Of a DNA stretch of 24,710 nucleotides, positions 1 to 7,075 are shown piece by piece. Both the position numbers and the translations under genes were made by a program. This DNA comes from JBCCZC01 sp039188505 (lineage in GTDB: Bacteria; Pseudomonadota; Gammaproteobacteria; Xanthomonadales; SZUA-38). Under the pieces are notes generated by a model. That model did not search any database, had not been told where the DNA came from, and worked only from the letters and a program-made list of their open reading frames with translations. The stretch is from NCBI GenBank assembly GCA_039188505.1, contig JBCCZC010000025.1:1-24710 (forward strand), read 5' to 3'. The first letter of the stretch is position 1. Each line of letters begins with the position of its first letter.

Positions 1-21
1 GACGATTCTGCCACGCGGTGA

Positions 22-246
22 TCACGCGGCCGGCCGCGGCCGGCTGGTCAGCCAGACGAGCAGCGGGGCCCCGATCCCCGCTGTCACCACGACGACCAGC
101 AACTCCCGGCTGCCGAGAACGCCGCGGGAGAACGCATCGTTAAGCGACGCTGACATGACGATTGACAACCCCTCGCAGCCAACCAGAGCCACCGCGACGG
201 TAGTCAGCAGCGGTCTCTGCAGCCATGCCCTCAACTTGTCCTGCAC
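22..246 (-). CDS. Small hypothetical two-helix membrane protein
   Basis: A 74-residue frame starting at GTG 246, with a GAGGTG Shine-Dalgarno-like stretch four to five bases upstream. The protein has two hydrophobic segments: roughly residues 13-32 (LLTTVAVALVGCEGLSIVMS) and 46-66 (the stretch containing ELLVVVVTAGIGAPLLVWL). They are separated by a polar loop, and the ends are arginine-rich, which fits a small inner-membrane protein. I recognise no family. It lies 70 bases downstream of tRNA-Gly on the same strand and could be cotranscribed with it. The window ends 21 bases after its stop, so its downstream partner is unseen. It could also be a chance open frame in GC-rich DNA. The two well-formed helices are the main argument that it is real. 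Confidence 0.4.
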   Translation of the reverse strand: MQDKLRAWLQRPLLTTVAVALVGCEGLSIVMSASLNDAFSRGVLGSRELLVVVVTAGIGAPLLVWLTSRPRPAA

Positions 247-316
247 GTCACCTCGCGGGCTGGGGCCCGAAAGGCATCTCTCCAGCTGATCCGGCCCGGT
301 GATCGCGAGGGGGGAG

Positions 317-390
317 TGGAGCGGGTGATGGGAATCGAACCCACGTCATCAGCTTGGGAAGCTGAGGTTCTACCATTGAACTACACCCGC
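317..390 (-). tRNA. glyU: tRNA-Gly, anticodon CCC
   Basis: Read on the minus strand, the sequence folds as a complete tRNA. The acceptor arm GCGGGTG pairs with CACCCGC. A D-arm containing TAGTTCAATGGTAGAA follows, then an anticodon stem CAGC/GCTG with the seven-base loop TTCCCAA, giving anticodon CCC. The T-arm has the standard GGTTCGATTCC loop. The discriminator T is followed by an encoded CCA (317-319). It closely resembles the gammaproteobacterial tRNA-Gly that reads GGG codons. No integrase or duplicated 3' tRNA end is seen nearby, so there is no sign of its use as an integration site in this window. The symbol follows E. coli usage. Confidence 0.97.
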
Positions 391-547
391 AGGTCGGGGA
401 ACTGGCGGCAACGTAGGCACGGCCAATGACCCTGACGGCCGATAGGATAGCAACGAAATATCTTCGGACGCCATGCCGACTCCAAGGCATGGGGAGATCA
501 ACCGGAATTTTCCGCAAGAAGCGGTTGGCCACGAGCTTGGCGAGAGT

Positions 548-1801
548 ATGATGCCGGGTCACCCAGGTGCTCGTGGCCCCACCTTGCCCAACCCCAACCA
601 GACGATTTCCCGCACGCTGATCGCGACGCTCGGCACCCTCGTCGCGCTGTCGGCGATCGCAATCGACATCAGTCTGCCGGCGATTCCGCTGATCGCGGCA
701 GATCTGGGGATCGCCGGGGCCGACGCGCAGTACGTGATCTCCGCCTACCTTGCCGGCTTCGGGCTGGCCCAGCTGCCGATCGGTCTCGCGGCGGATCGGA
801 TCGGGCGCCGACCCGTGCTGTTCTGCGGTCTGGTCCTCTACCTCGCCGCCAGCGTGGGCGCGAGTTTCGCGTCGTCGCTACCGGAGGTAATCACCGCACG
901 TTTCGTGCAGGGCCTGGGCGGCGCCGTCGGTCCCGTGCTGGCTCGCGCCATCGCCCGGGACCTGGCCGGCGGCCAGGAGGGTGCCCGGCTCCAGAGCCTG
1001 CTGATCTCGGTGCTGACGATCGCTCCGCTAATGGCGCCGCTCGTGGGCAGTGGTCTCGTCACGATCTGGACCTGGCGCGCTGTGTTCGTCGCAACCGCGT
1101 TGATCGGTGGCGTGGTCCTCGTCCTTGCCGCCGCGGTCGTCCCCGAAACGGGCCAGCTCCGACGCCACGCCCACCCGCTCGTCCACCTCGGGCACGGCGC
1201 CCGGGCGTATTTCAGCCGTCGCTCCTGCTGGGTCGGTCTCGGAATGTTGTCGCTGCCGATGGCGGGCTTCACGGCGGTGCTCACCGCATCCTCCTCCGTG
1301 ATGGCCGATGTCTTCGGCGTGAGCCCGCAGCAGTTCGGACTCCTCTTCTCCGCCTGGGCCGTTGCCTTTCTCGCATCGACCCTCTTCAATCGGCGCGCGT
1401 TGACCCGGCGCCCCCCTTCGAGCCTGCTCGGGTTCGGGACCACGCTGCTGAGCGCGAGCGGCCTGCTGCTGGCGCTACAGTTGATCGCCGGAGACATGGG
1501 TCTGGCCGCGTTCTGGGGCGGCATTGCGGTCTATATCCTGGCGCTGGGACTCCTGGGACCCAACGCCACCGCGCTGATCCTCGAAGACATACCGGACTAC
1601 AGCGGGATTGCAGCGTCGATCTCCGGGACGATCCAGCTCGGCCTCGGTGCGGCGACGTCCCTGGCTGTCGCCTGGCTCTACGACGGCACCACCGCGTCGC
1701 TCCTGGCGATCCTGACCGGCGCCGCGGCCGCGACGCTGGCGTGGTGGTGGCTGCTGGGGCGAGCGACGTGGCCTGACGCCGCCCGGAGGCAGACCCCATG
1801 A
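548..1801 (+). CDS. MFS multidrug exporter, Bcr/CflA family
   Basis: Predicted 12-helix major facilitator superfamily transporter of about 417 residues, the usual size for the Bcr/CflA drug:proton antiporter branch. An MFS motif A (GLAADRIGRRPVL) lies between helices 2 and 3 at about residues 79-91. The family-typical segment RFVQGLGGAVGPVLARAI, followed by ARDL, begins at about residue 118. Helix 1 carries DISLPAIPLI, also typical of Bcr. The frame is open from ATG 473, but the first ~25 residues upstream of the MM pair at 548/551 look like non-coding translation, so I place the start at 548. The Shine-Dalgarno sequence is weak. Substrate cannot be told from sequence; Bcr/CflA proteins export compounds such as bicyclomycin or chloramphenicol. 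The last four bases overlap the next gene (ATGA), suggesting translational coupling. Confidence 0.9.
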   Translation: MMPGHPGARGPTLPNPNQTISRTLIATLGTLVALSAIAIDISLPAIPLIAADLGIAGADAQYVISAYLAGFGLAQLPIGLAADRIGRRPVLFCGLVLYLAASVGASFASSLPEVITARFVQGLGGAVGPVLARAIARDLAGGQEGARLQSLLISVLTIAPLMAPLVGSGLVTIWTWRAVFVATALIGGVVLVLAAAVVPETGQLRRHAHPLVHLGHGARAYFSRRSCWVGLGMLSLPMAGFTAVLTASSSVMADVFGVSPQQFGLLFSAWAVAFLASTLFNRRALTRRPPSSLLGFGTTLLSASGLLLALQLIAGDMGLAAFWGGIAVYILALGLLGPNATALILEDIPDYSGIAASISGTIQLGLGAATSLAVAWLYDGTTASLLAILTGAAAATLAWWWLLGRATWPDAARRQTP

Positions 1802-2184
1802 CCCGAAAGCCCGAGCAACGCCTCCTGATTGCCTGGTATCTCATCGGCACCCCGATCTTTGCCCTGCTCGATTTCGCCCTGGATCTGTCGTGGCGGGTCG
1901 CAGGCCTTGAGAGCCCGGAACTGCGCCTGGCCTACTACGCGGCCCTGATCGTCCTGGGCGTTGCCATGCGCGGTCGCCCCTGGCTGGCGCGGCTTGCCGC
2001 CCTGGCGGAGTCCTCCCTGGCGATCGCAATCACCCTCATCGGCGCGTGGACCGACGTGCTGGGCATGACGACGACCTTCACGGGCGAAGCGATCGCTGCC
2101 TTCGACTGGCTGGTGAACCTGCTGCTCTGCGGCGGCGTGGGGATCTATGCGTTCAATCGCTCCGTGGCCGATCTGAGGGAATGA
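1798..2184 (+). CDS. Small four-helix integral membrane protein
   Basis: A 128-residue protein with about four predicted transmembrane segments: residues ~9-28 (LLIAWYLIGTPIFALLDFAL), ~43-57, ~65-84 (LAALAESSLAIAITLIGAWT) and ~101-120 (AFDWLVNLLLCGGVGIYAFN). It begins with ATG inside the stop of the upstream exporter gene (ATGA overlap), so it is very probably cotranscribed and coupled. I do not recognise a named family and give no function. The tight linkage suggests an accessory role for the transporter or simply a shared operon. It has no cysteine pairs, metal motifs or soluble domain. Confidence 0.75.
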   Translation: MTRKPEQRLLIAWYLIGTPIFALLDFALDLSWRVAGLESPELRLAYYAALIVLGVAMRGRPWLARLAALAESSLAIAITLIGAWTDVLGMTTTFTGEAIAAFDWLVNLLLCGGVGIYAFNRSVADLRE

Positions 2185-2293
2185 GCCGTATCATTGCCAG
2201 CCGGCCCACCGGCGCTGCCATCGAGAGCACTCATGCCGGTAACCATTCGCGCGGCCGCGCGTAAGGTTGTTTTCGAGACCGAGTCGGAGACCG

Positions 2294-3781
2294 ATGAAAG
2301 TTCGCTTGCTCGCACTCTGCATGTTCACGGTGACCGCCTCCGGCGCCGCGGCCGAGGTCGCCGACGGGGGTTCCCAAGGGGTCCAGGCGATCGCCTGGAT
2401 CGAACGCAACCTCGCTCCGGCTCACTCGCTGGAGCAACACGTCCAGCGCCGCGCCCTCCCGGACGTCATGGAGGAGTACCGGATTCCCGGGCTGAGCATG
2501 GCGTTCGTGGATCGAGGCAAGATCGCGTGGACGCAGGCCTATGGGTTCGCCAGCCTCGAGAATCGCGAAGCGGTGACCGGCCGGACCGTCTTCACGGGGG
2601 CATCCCTCAGCAAACCGCTTGCGGCCGTTGCGGCGCTGGACCTGGTGGAAAGCGGCCTGCTCGATCTCGACTCGGACGTGAATCGCTGGCTCCAAGGTTG
2701 GCAGATCCCGGCCAATGAATTCACCGCCGAAAGCGCAGTCACCCTGAGGCTGCTACTCGGTCACCGCGCCGGGGTGCGCAATGACCTCTGGTCTTCCTAT
2801 CTGCCGGACGAACCCGTCCCAACGCTACTGCAGATGCTGTCAGGGCAGCCGCCCTCCGTCGAACCGGCGACCGCGGTGGTTACGGTTCCCGGGGATGCGG
2901 AGCGGTATTCGAACCCGGGCTACACGATCATCCAGAAGCTCATCGAGGACGTGACCGGTCAGGCGTTCGCGGCAACGCTGGATGAGAAGGTGTTTCGTCC
3001 GAGCCGCATGCACGAGAGCACCTTCGAGCAGCCCATCCCGAGCGACCTGTTCGCCCGCAAAGCCACAGGCTACGACGGGGATCTCGAGCCCTTCGCGTAC
3101 AAGATCTTCCCGTACCAGGCGGCGGGCGGCGTCTGGACCACCCCCTCGGACATGGCGCGCTTCGTGATCACCCTGTTCGAAGACCTGGACGGTGCCAATC
3201 AGATTCTCGCCGAGCAGACCGCGCAACAGATCTTCGAGCGCGATCCCGCGCGTCTGGCCTTCGCGAAGATCTTCGACGACACGAGCGACGATCTGATCTT
3301 CCGGCACTACGGCACCAACCAGGGCTTCTCGAGTTATCTGGTCGGGTCGCTGCAGAAGCGTCAGGCCGTGGTGATCATGACCAACGGCCACATGGCCTTC
3401 GAGTTTCTCGACTACGTGGCCAGGGCCGTCGCCGAATTCTACGAGTGGGACTACCTGCAGCCCGAGATCCATCCGCGCGTAGCGATCGCCGCGGCGGAGC
3501 TGGCAGGCTACGCCGGCGAGTTCGACCTGAACGGAACAGAACTCGCTTTCTCGGTCGAAGACGGCGGGCTGGTCATGAAGCACGAAGCGAAGCCGGAGCC
3601 GACGACCCTGACGCCCATCGGACCGGGGACCTTCATGGCACCCGAAGCGTCCGTGCGATACCAGTTCCTCAAGGCCAGGCAGAACAGCGACGGCACCTTC
3701 GTCTGGGTCCGCGTGACGGCAGCCGGAGGGTCAGAGGACTACGCGGGGCGGGTGGAATCCACGGCACCGGCCGCCGACTGA
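2294..3781 (+). CDS. Secreted serine hydrolase, beta-lactamase/class C-like family
   Basis: Predicted periplasmic or exported serine hydrolase of about 495 residues. The ATG at 2294 is preceded by a GGAGA site. It gives a clear signal peptide (MKVRLLALCMFTVTASGAAA) with cleavage near residue 20. An upstream TTG at 2267 is open but would bury the signal peptide. The catalytic motifs of the beta-lactamase/transpeptidase fold are present: SLSK (S104 nucleophile, K107), YSN (Y205-N207) and HYGTNQGF (H338-G340, at the KTG/HxG position). A C-terminal domain (about 395-490) has a beta-rich, lipocalin-like look, as in many family members with a DUF3471-type tail. Family members act as D,D-peptidases, esterases or amidases, and the substrate is not predictable here. 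It ends about 60 bases before the repeat array. Confidence 0.88.
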   Translation: MKVRLLALCMFTVTASGAAAEVADGGSQGVQAIAWIERNLAPAHSLEQHVQRRALPDVMEEYRIPGLSMAFVDRGKIAWTQAYGFASLENREAVTGRTVFTGASLSKPLAAVAALDLVESGLLDLDSDVNRWLQGWQIPANEFTAESAVTLRLLLGHRAGVRNDLWSSYLPDEPVPTLLQMLSGQPPSVEPATAVVTVPGDAERYSNPGYTIIQKLIEDVTGQAFAATLDEKVFRPSRMHESTFEQPIPSDLFARKATGYDGDLEPFAYKIFPYQAAGGVWTTPSDMARFVITLFEDLDGANQILAEQTAQQIFERDPARLAFAKIFDDTSDDLIFRHYGTNQGFSSYLVGSLQKRQAVVIMTNGHMAFEFLDYVARAVAEFYEWDYLQPEIHPRVAIAAAELAGYAGEFDLNGTELAFSVEDGGLVMKHEAKPEPTTLTPIGPGTFMAPEASVRYQFLKARQNSDGTFVWVRVTAAGGSEDYAGRVESTAPAAD

Positions 3782-3855
3782 GCGACGCCACCGACTGCAG
3801 CCAGAGGCTGCCATCGCAGCTAGGGGAAAGTGAACCGAGCCATCCGCCGCAGGCA

Positions 3856-3951
3856 GCACTCCGCTTCTACGTTTCTGAGAACAAGGGGTCGCGCGCGCCG
3901 GCGGTTCTATCGGCGCCAGCGGCGCCGAAAAAGAAGTCAAGCGTCGACACC
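3856..3951. repeat. Dispersed structured repeat, locus A unit 1
   Basis: A 96-base unit from GCACTCCGC to GTCGACACC that differs from unit 2 (3959-4054) at four positions. It contains TTCTGAGAA, a GCGCGCGCCGGCGG block and a perfect hairpin, TCGGCGCC-AGC-GGCGCCGA, at 3910-3928, followed by an A-rich segment. The flank just before it (about 3843-3855, CCGCCGCAGGCA) resembles the linker between units at locus B. It lies in the intergenic space between two convergent genes. Confidence 0.9.
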
Positions 3952-3958
3952 GATTCCG

Positions 3959-4054
3959 GCACTCCGCTTCTACGCTTCTGAGAACAAAGGGTCGCGCGCG
4001 CCGGCGGTTTTATCGGCGCCAGCGGCGCCGAAAAAGAAGCCAAGCGTCGACACC
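3959..4054. repeat. Dispersed structured repeat, locus A unit 2
   Basis: Second tandem unit, separated from unit 1 by seven bases (period 103). It carries the same hairpin, with arms 4013-4020 and 4024-4031 and loop AGC. ACGCTT near its left end (3972-3977) is the inverse complement of AAGCGT near its right end (4042-4047), so the unit as a whole is weakly self-complementary, somewhat like a miniature inverted-repeat element. Its last base coincides with the last base of the stop codon of the minus-strand AMP nucleosidase gene. Confidence 0.9.
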
Positions 4055-4830
4055 TAATAGCGGAAGTGCTTGATCTTCTCGCCCTTCTCTCCGATGTCGG
4101 TCATCGCCTCGATGCCAATCTCGAGGTGGGCACTCACGAAATCCCTTGTGACCGCCTGGTCGGACTCCTCGGTCTTGACGCCCTCGGGCGTGACCGGCAC
4201 GTCCGAGACCAGCAGGAGCGCGCCGCGCGAGATCTGGTTCTTGTGCCCGACGATGAAGACCGTGGCCGTTTCCATGTCGATACCGATGCAGGTCATGTCG
4301 TGGAGTTTCTGGTGGAACGACTCGTCGTGTTCCCAGACGCGGCGGTTGGTCGTGTAGATGACACCGGTCCGATAGTCGAAGCCGCGAGCCGCGACCTTGT
4401 CGGAGACGAACTTGTGCAGCTTGAAGGAAGGCAGAGCCGGCACTTCCGGCGGCATGTAGTCAGAACTCGTACCCTCGCCGCGGACCGCAGCGATCGGCAA
4501 GATGAAGTGGCCGATCTCGGTCGATTTCTTGAGGCCCCCACATTTGCCCAGGAAGAGCACACCCTTCGGCATGATCGCGCTGAGCAGGTCCATGACCGTT
4601 GCCGCGTTCGGTGAGCCCATGCCGAAGTTGATGATCGTGAGCCCCGCGCTGTTGGTCGCCGCCTGCATCGGGCGGCTCCCCTCCCCATAGATGTCGCAGT
4701 CGAACTGTTCGGCAAAGGTCGCGACGTAGTTCTGGAAGTTCGTCAGCAGGATGTGGGTGCCGAAGCGATCCAGCGGCATGCCCGTGTACCGCGGCAGCCA
4801 GTTCCGCGTGATTTCGAGTTTTTCCATCAT
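4054..4830 (-). CDS. amn: AMP nucleosidase, short form (nucleoside phosphorylase fold)
   Basis: Predicted to hydrolyse AMP to adenine and ribose 5-phosphate in purine salvage. The 258-residue protein matches the compact AMP nucleosidases consisting of only the purine nucleoside phosphorylase-like domain, in contrast to the ~480-residue E. coli Amn with its extra N-terminal domain. Visible landmarks are INFGMGSPNAATVMDLL (about 67-83), the glycine-rich FLGKCGG (93-99), GIDMETATVF (183-192, the Met-Glu pair that contacts ribose in this fold) and LLLVSD (205-210, with the base-binding Asp at its end). ATG 4830 is chosen because AGGAG lies eight bases upstream. The frame extends further, but without a ribosome site. 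The stop codon overlaps the last base of the flanking repeat. The exact substrate within the nucleosidase/phosphorylase family is inferred from overall resemblance. Confidence 0.82.
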   Translation of the reverse strand: MMEKLEITRNWLPRYTGMPLDRFGTHILLTNFQNYVATFAEQFDCDIYGEGSRPMQAATNSAGLTIINFGMGSPNAATVMDLLSAIMPKGVLFLGKCGGLKKSTEIGHFILPIAAVRGEGTSSDYMPPEVPALPSFKLHKFVSDKVAARGFDYRTGVIYTTNRRVWEHDESFHQKLHDMTCIGIDMETATVFIVGHKNQISRGALLLVSDVPVTPEGVKTEESDQAVTRDFVSAHLEIGIEAMTDIGEKGEKIKHFRY

Positions 4831-5037
4831 GTTCTTGTTCTCCTTTTTCTGATGGTGGTGTCCGCGCTCACGGCGCGGATTGGCGGCGGAGTCTAGCAGA
4901 ACCGTGTGTCCGGACCGTGTCCGGGCCCTCTGCCCTATCCGCCCGGATTGTCCGACCGGGCGCCACGGCGGCGCAGGAATCGCGGACACTTGATCAATCC
5001 ATAGGCGGAATGGCGATGGCCGCAGGTCTGGCACACA

Positions 5038-5054
5038 GTTGAGTTCCACTCAAC
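5038..5054. promoter_or_regulatory. Perfect 7-bp inverted repeat, candidate operator
   Basis: GTTGAGT-TCC-ACTCAAC is a perfect inverted repeat with a three-base centre, 21 bases upstream of the first TATAAT hexamer. Its placement near the -35 region suits a dimeric regulator. The regulator's identity is unknown; the adjacent GbsR-type protein is an obvious candidate. Confidence 0.5.
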
Positions 5055-5112
5055 CTAACATGACGAAATTTCCGTATAATTAATGCCCCACTAGGGTATA
5101 ATTTCCGAACCT

Positions 5113-5138
5113 TTTCAGAAATTACTGAAACTTCAGAA
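5113..5138. promoter_or_regulatory. Nested TTCAG/CTGAA inverted and direct repeats, candidate autoregulatory operator
   Basis: TTTCAG-AAATTA-CTGAAA (5113-5130) overlaps CTGAA-AC-TTCAG (5125-5136), so TTCAGAA also occurs as a direct repeat 18 bases apart. The cluster sits 10-30 bases downstream of the TATAAT at 5097-5102, directly in front of the regulator's first codon. This is the expected place for a MarR-type repressor to block transcription of its own operon. Confidence 0.5.
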
Positions 5139-5717
5139 GTGACCCCAACGATCAGCAGTTTCGTGATGCATTTTGGTGAGATGGGTAGCCGCTGGGGCAT
5201 CAACCGGACGGTCAGCCAGATCTATGCGCTGCTGTTCGTCAGCCCGGACGCCTTACACGCCGAGGACATCATGAACGCGCTGAACGTGTCCCGCGGCAAC
5301 GTCAGCATGGGCCTGCGCGAGCTGCAATCCTGGCGCCTCGTCGAGACCGAGAGCCGGCCGGGTGACCGCCGGACCTACTACCGGGCCCCCGACGACATCT
5401 GGCTCATCTTCCGAACGCTGGCCGAGGAGCGGCAGCGCCGTGAGGTCGATCCGACCCTCTCGATGCTGCGCTCGGCGCTCTTGACCGATCCAGCTTCCGA
5501 GGCCGACGCGGTCGCCCAGGAGCGGATGCGCGAGATGTATGAATTCATCGAGATGCTCACCGGCTGGTTCGCCGAGGTGCAGCGTCTCTCACCGAAGACG
5601 CTGACCCGCCTCATGGGCATGGGGTCGCGCGTCGGCCGGCTCCTCGAGCTGGTCGACCGGAGTCCCGCTCCAAACGAATCCCCGACCACTTTGACGCCCC
5701 CGACCGTCAAGGAGTAA
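5139..5717 (+). CDS. GbsR/MarR-family winged-helix transcriptional regulator
   Basis: A 192-residue DNA-binding protein of the GbsR branch of the MarR superfamily. The N-terminus has the branch-typical HFGEMGSRWGINRTVSQIYA. A winged helix-turn-helix follows at about residues 38-88: AEDIMNALNVSRGNVSMGLR is the helix-turn-helix, and RPGDRRTYYRA is the wing. The rest is helical and probably dimerising. The start is uncertain: GTG 5139 has no good Shine-Dalgarno, and ATG 5166 (MHFGEMG) is an alternative. The stop is four bases from cydA, and the AAGGAG for cydA lies within its last codons, so the three genes form one coupled operon. I infer that it controls the bd oxidase and itself through the palindromes upstream. 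The inducer is unknown. Confidence 0.88.
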   Translation: MTPTISSFVMHFGEMGSRWGINRTVSQIYALLFVSPDALHAEDIMNALNVSRGNVSMGLRELQSWRLVETESRPGDRRTYYRAPDDIWLIFRTLAEERQRREVDPTLSMLRSALLTDPASEADAVAQERMREMYEFIEMLTGWFAEVQRLSPKTLTRLMGMGSRVGRLLELVDRSPAPNESPTTLTPPTVKE

Positions 5718-5721
5718 CGCC

Positions 5722-7074
5722 ATGGAAGCACTGATCCTCGCGAGGATTCAGTTCGCCGCTAACATCTCGTTTCACATCCTGTTTCCCACGATCACCATCG
5801 CGCTGGGCTGGATCCTGTTCTACTTCAAGATGCGCTACAACCGCAGCGGCGACGAGCGCTGGATGGATGCCTATCGCCTGTGGGTCAAGGTGTTCGCGCT
5901 GTCCTTCGCCATGGGCGTGGTGAGCGGTATCACCATGTCTTTCCAGTTCGGCACCAACTGGCCGGGCTTCATGGAAGCCGTGGGCAACATCGCCGGCCCA
6001 CTGCTGGCCTACGAGGTCCTGACCGCCTTTTTCCTCGAGGCCACCTTCCTCGGCATCATGCTGTTCGGCCGCACGCGAGTGTCGAACTTCGTCCACACGC
6101 TCGCGACCTTCCTGGTGGCGATCGGCACGACGTTTTCGGCCTTCTGGATCCTGGTGCTGAATTCCTGGATGCACACGCCGGTCGGCTTCGAGATGATCGA
6201 CGGGCAGGCGCATGCCACGGACTGGCTCGCGATCATCTTCAACCCGTCGTTCCCCTATCGCCTGACGCACATGCTGCTGGCCTCGGGGCTGACAGCGGCC
6301 TTTCTCGTCGCCGGCCTGTCCGCCTACCGTTACCTTCGCGGTGACCGGTCGCCTGGAAACGACACCGCCCTGCGCACCGGCGTCTGGCTCGCGGCCCTGA
6401 TCATTCCCCTGCAGATCCTCGCCGGTGACCTGCACGGCCTGAACACGGTGAAGCATCAGCCTGCAAAGGTTGCGGCCATGGAGGGCCTCTGGAACGACAC
6501 GGAGGGGGCGCCGCTCATCCTGTTCGCGATCCCCGATGAGGACGAACGGACGAACCACTTCGAGATCGAAATCCCGAAGCTCGCGAGCCTCATTCTCACG
6601 CACGATCCCGACGGCCTTGTGCAGGGCCTCAACAGCTTCGAGGGTGAACACCCACCCGTCGCACCCGTCTTCTGGTCCTTCCGGATCATGGTGGGTGTGG
6701 GCATGCTGATGCTCGCGGTCAGCTGGCTGACCGCCTGGCGCCTGCGCCGGCACGGGGCGCCCTCGCCGTGGCTTGCGCGGGCGCTCGTGGCCATGACCTT
6801 CTCGGGCTGGGTGGCCACGCTGGCCGGCTGGTACGTCACCGAGATCGGGCGCCAGCCCTGGCTGGTCACCGGCGTCCTCACCACGGCTCAGGCCACATCC
6901 ACGGTCCCGGCCCCCGCCATCGCCATCTCCGCGGCCCTGTATCTCACGCTCTACGCGGCGCTGATCGCCGCCTACGTCTCCGTGCTGTTCTACCTCGCGC
7001 GGCAAGCCGCAGCCGGCGCGCTCACGCCCGAAAAGGCGCGGCTCGACAACCCGTTCAAGCCGGTGGAGGCGTGA
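5722..7074 (+). CDS. cydA: Cytochrome bd-type quinol oxidase subunit I (short Q-loop, CioA-like)
   Basis: Membrane subunit that binds quinol and the hemes b558, b595 and d and reduces oxygen to water without pumping protons. Expected heme ligands are visible: H18 (in FAANISFHILFPT), H183 (in YRLTHMLLAS) and M323 (in FWSFRIMVGVGM). The signature GWYVTEIGRQPW surrounds E374, and the Q-loop segment KHQPAKVAAMEG is present. At 450 residues it is about 70 shorter than E. coli CydA. The methionine ligand shifts by the same amount, so the gap lies in the Q-loop. This places it with the short-loop CioA forms, which are often relatively cyanide-insensitive. AAGGAG lies seven bases before the ATG. The gene order is regulator, cydA, cydB. 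Confidence 0.97.
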   Translation: MEALILARIQFAANISFHILFPTITIALGWILFYFKMRYNRSGDERWMDAYRLWVKVFALSFAMGVVSGITMSFQFGTNWPGFMEAVGNIAGPLLAYEVLTAFFLEATFLGIMLFGRTRVSNFVHTLATFLVAIGTTFSAFWILVLNSWMHTPVGFEMIDGQAHATDWLAIIFNPSFPYRLTHMLLASGLTAAFLVAGLSAYRYLRGDRSPGNDTALRTGVWLAALIIPLQILAGDLHGLNTVKHQPAKVAAMEGLWNDTEGAPLILFAIPDEDERTNHFEIEIPKLASLILTHDPDGLVQGLNSFEGEHPPVAPVFWSFRIMVGVGMLMLAVSWLTAWRLRRHGAPSPWLARALVAMTFSGWVATLAGWYVTEIGRQPWLVTGVLTTAQATSTVPAPAIAISAALYLTLYAALIAAYVSVLFYLARQAAAGALTPEKARLDNPFKPVEA

Positions 7075-7075
7075 C

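Larger units (their letters stand above)
4831..5138. promoter_or_regulatory. Divergent intergenic region between amn and the gbsR-cydAB operon
   Basis: About 308 bases with no gene. The left part (4880-4970) is GC-rich with repeated CCGTGTCCGG blocks. The right part is AT-rich. On the plus strand there are two TATAAT hexamers, at 5075-5080 and 5097-5102, neither with a convincing -35 box at 17 bases. TTGATCAA occurs at 4990-4997. Two clear palindromic sites are listed separately. No canonical FNR/Anr site (TTGAT-N4-ATCAA) was found, although that is the usual control for bd oxidases. Confidence 0.6.

Noticed and set aside
317..390. tRNA-Gly as an attachment site of an integrated element
   Set aside because: No integrase gene and no repeated copy of the tRNA 3' end is visible in the window.
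2248..2261. Perfect 14-bp palindrome CGCGCGGCCGCGCG before the serine hydrolase gene
   Set aside because: Such sequences arise easily in very GC-rich DNA. It has no loop for a hairpin and is not repeated elsewhere in the window, so I do not call it a site.
3840..4057. Protein-coding gene across the repeat array
   Set aside because: Each unit keeps an open frame (for example ASENKGSRAPAVLSAP), but the periods 103 and 106 are not multiples of three, so the frame is lost between units, and there is no start codon or ribosome site. The conserved hairpin is a better explanation.
4990..5054. FNR/Anr box controlling the bd oxidase
   Set aside because: TTGATCAA has no four-base centre, and TTGAG-N5-CTCAA differs in both sequence and spacing from TTGAT-N4-ATCAA.
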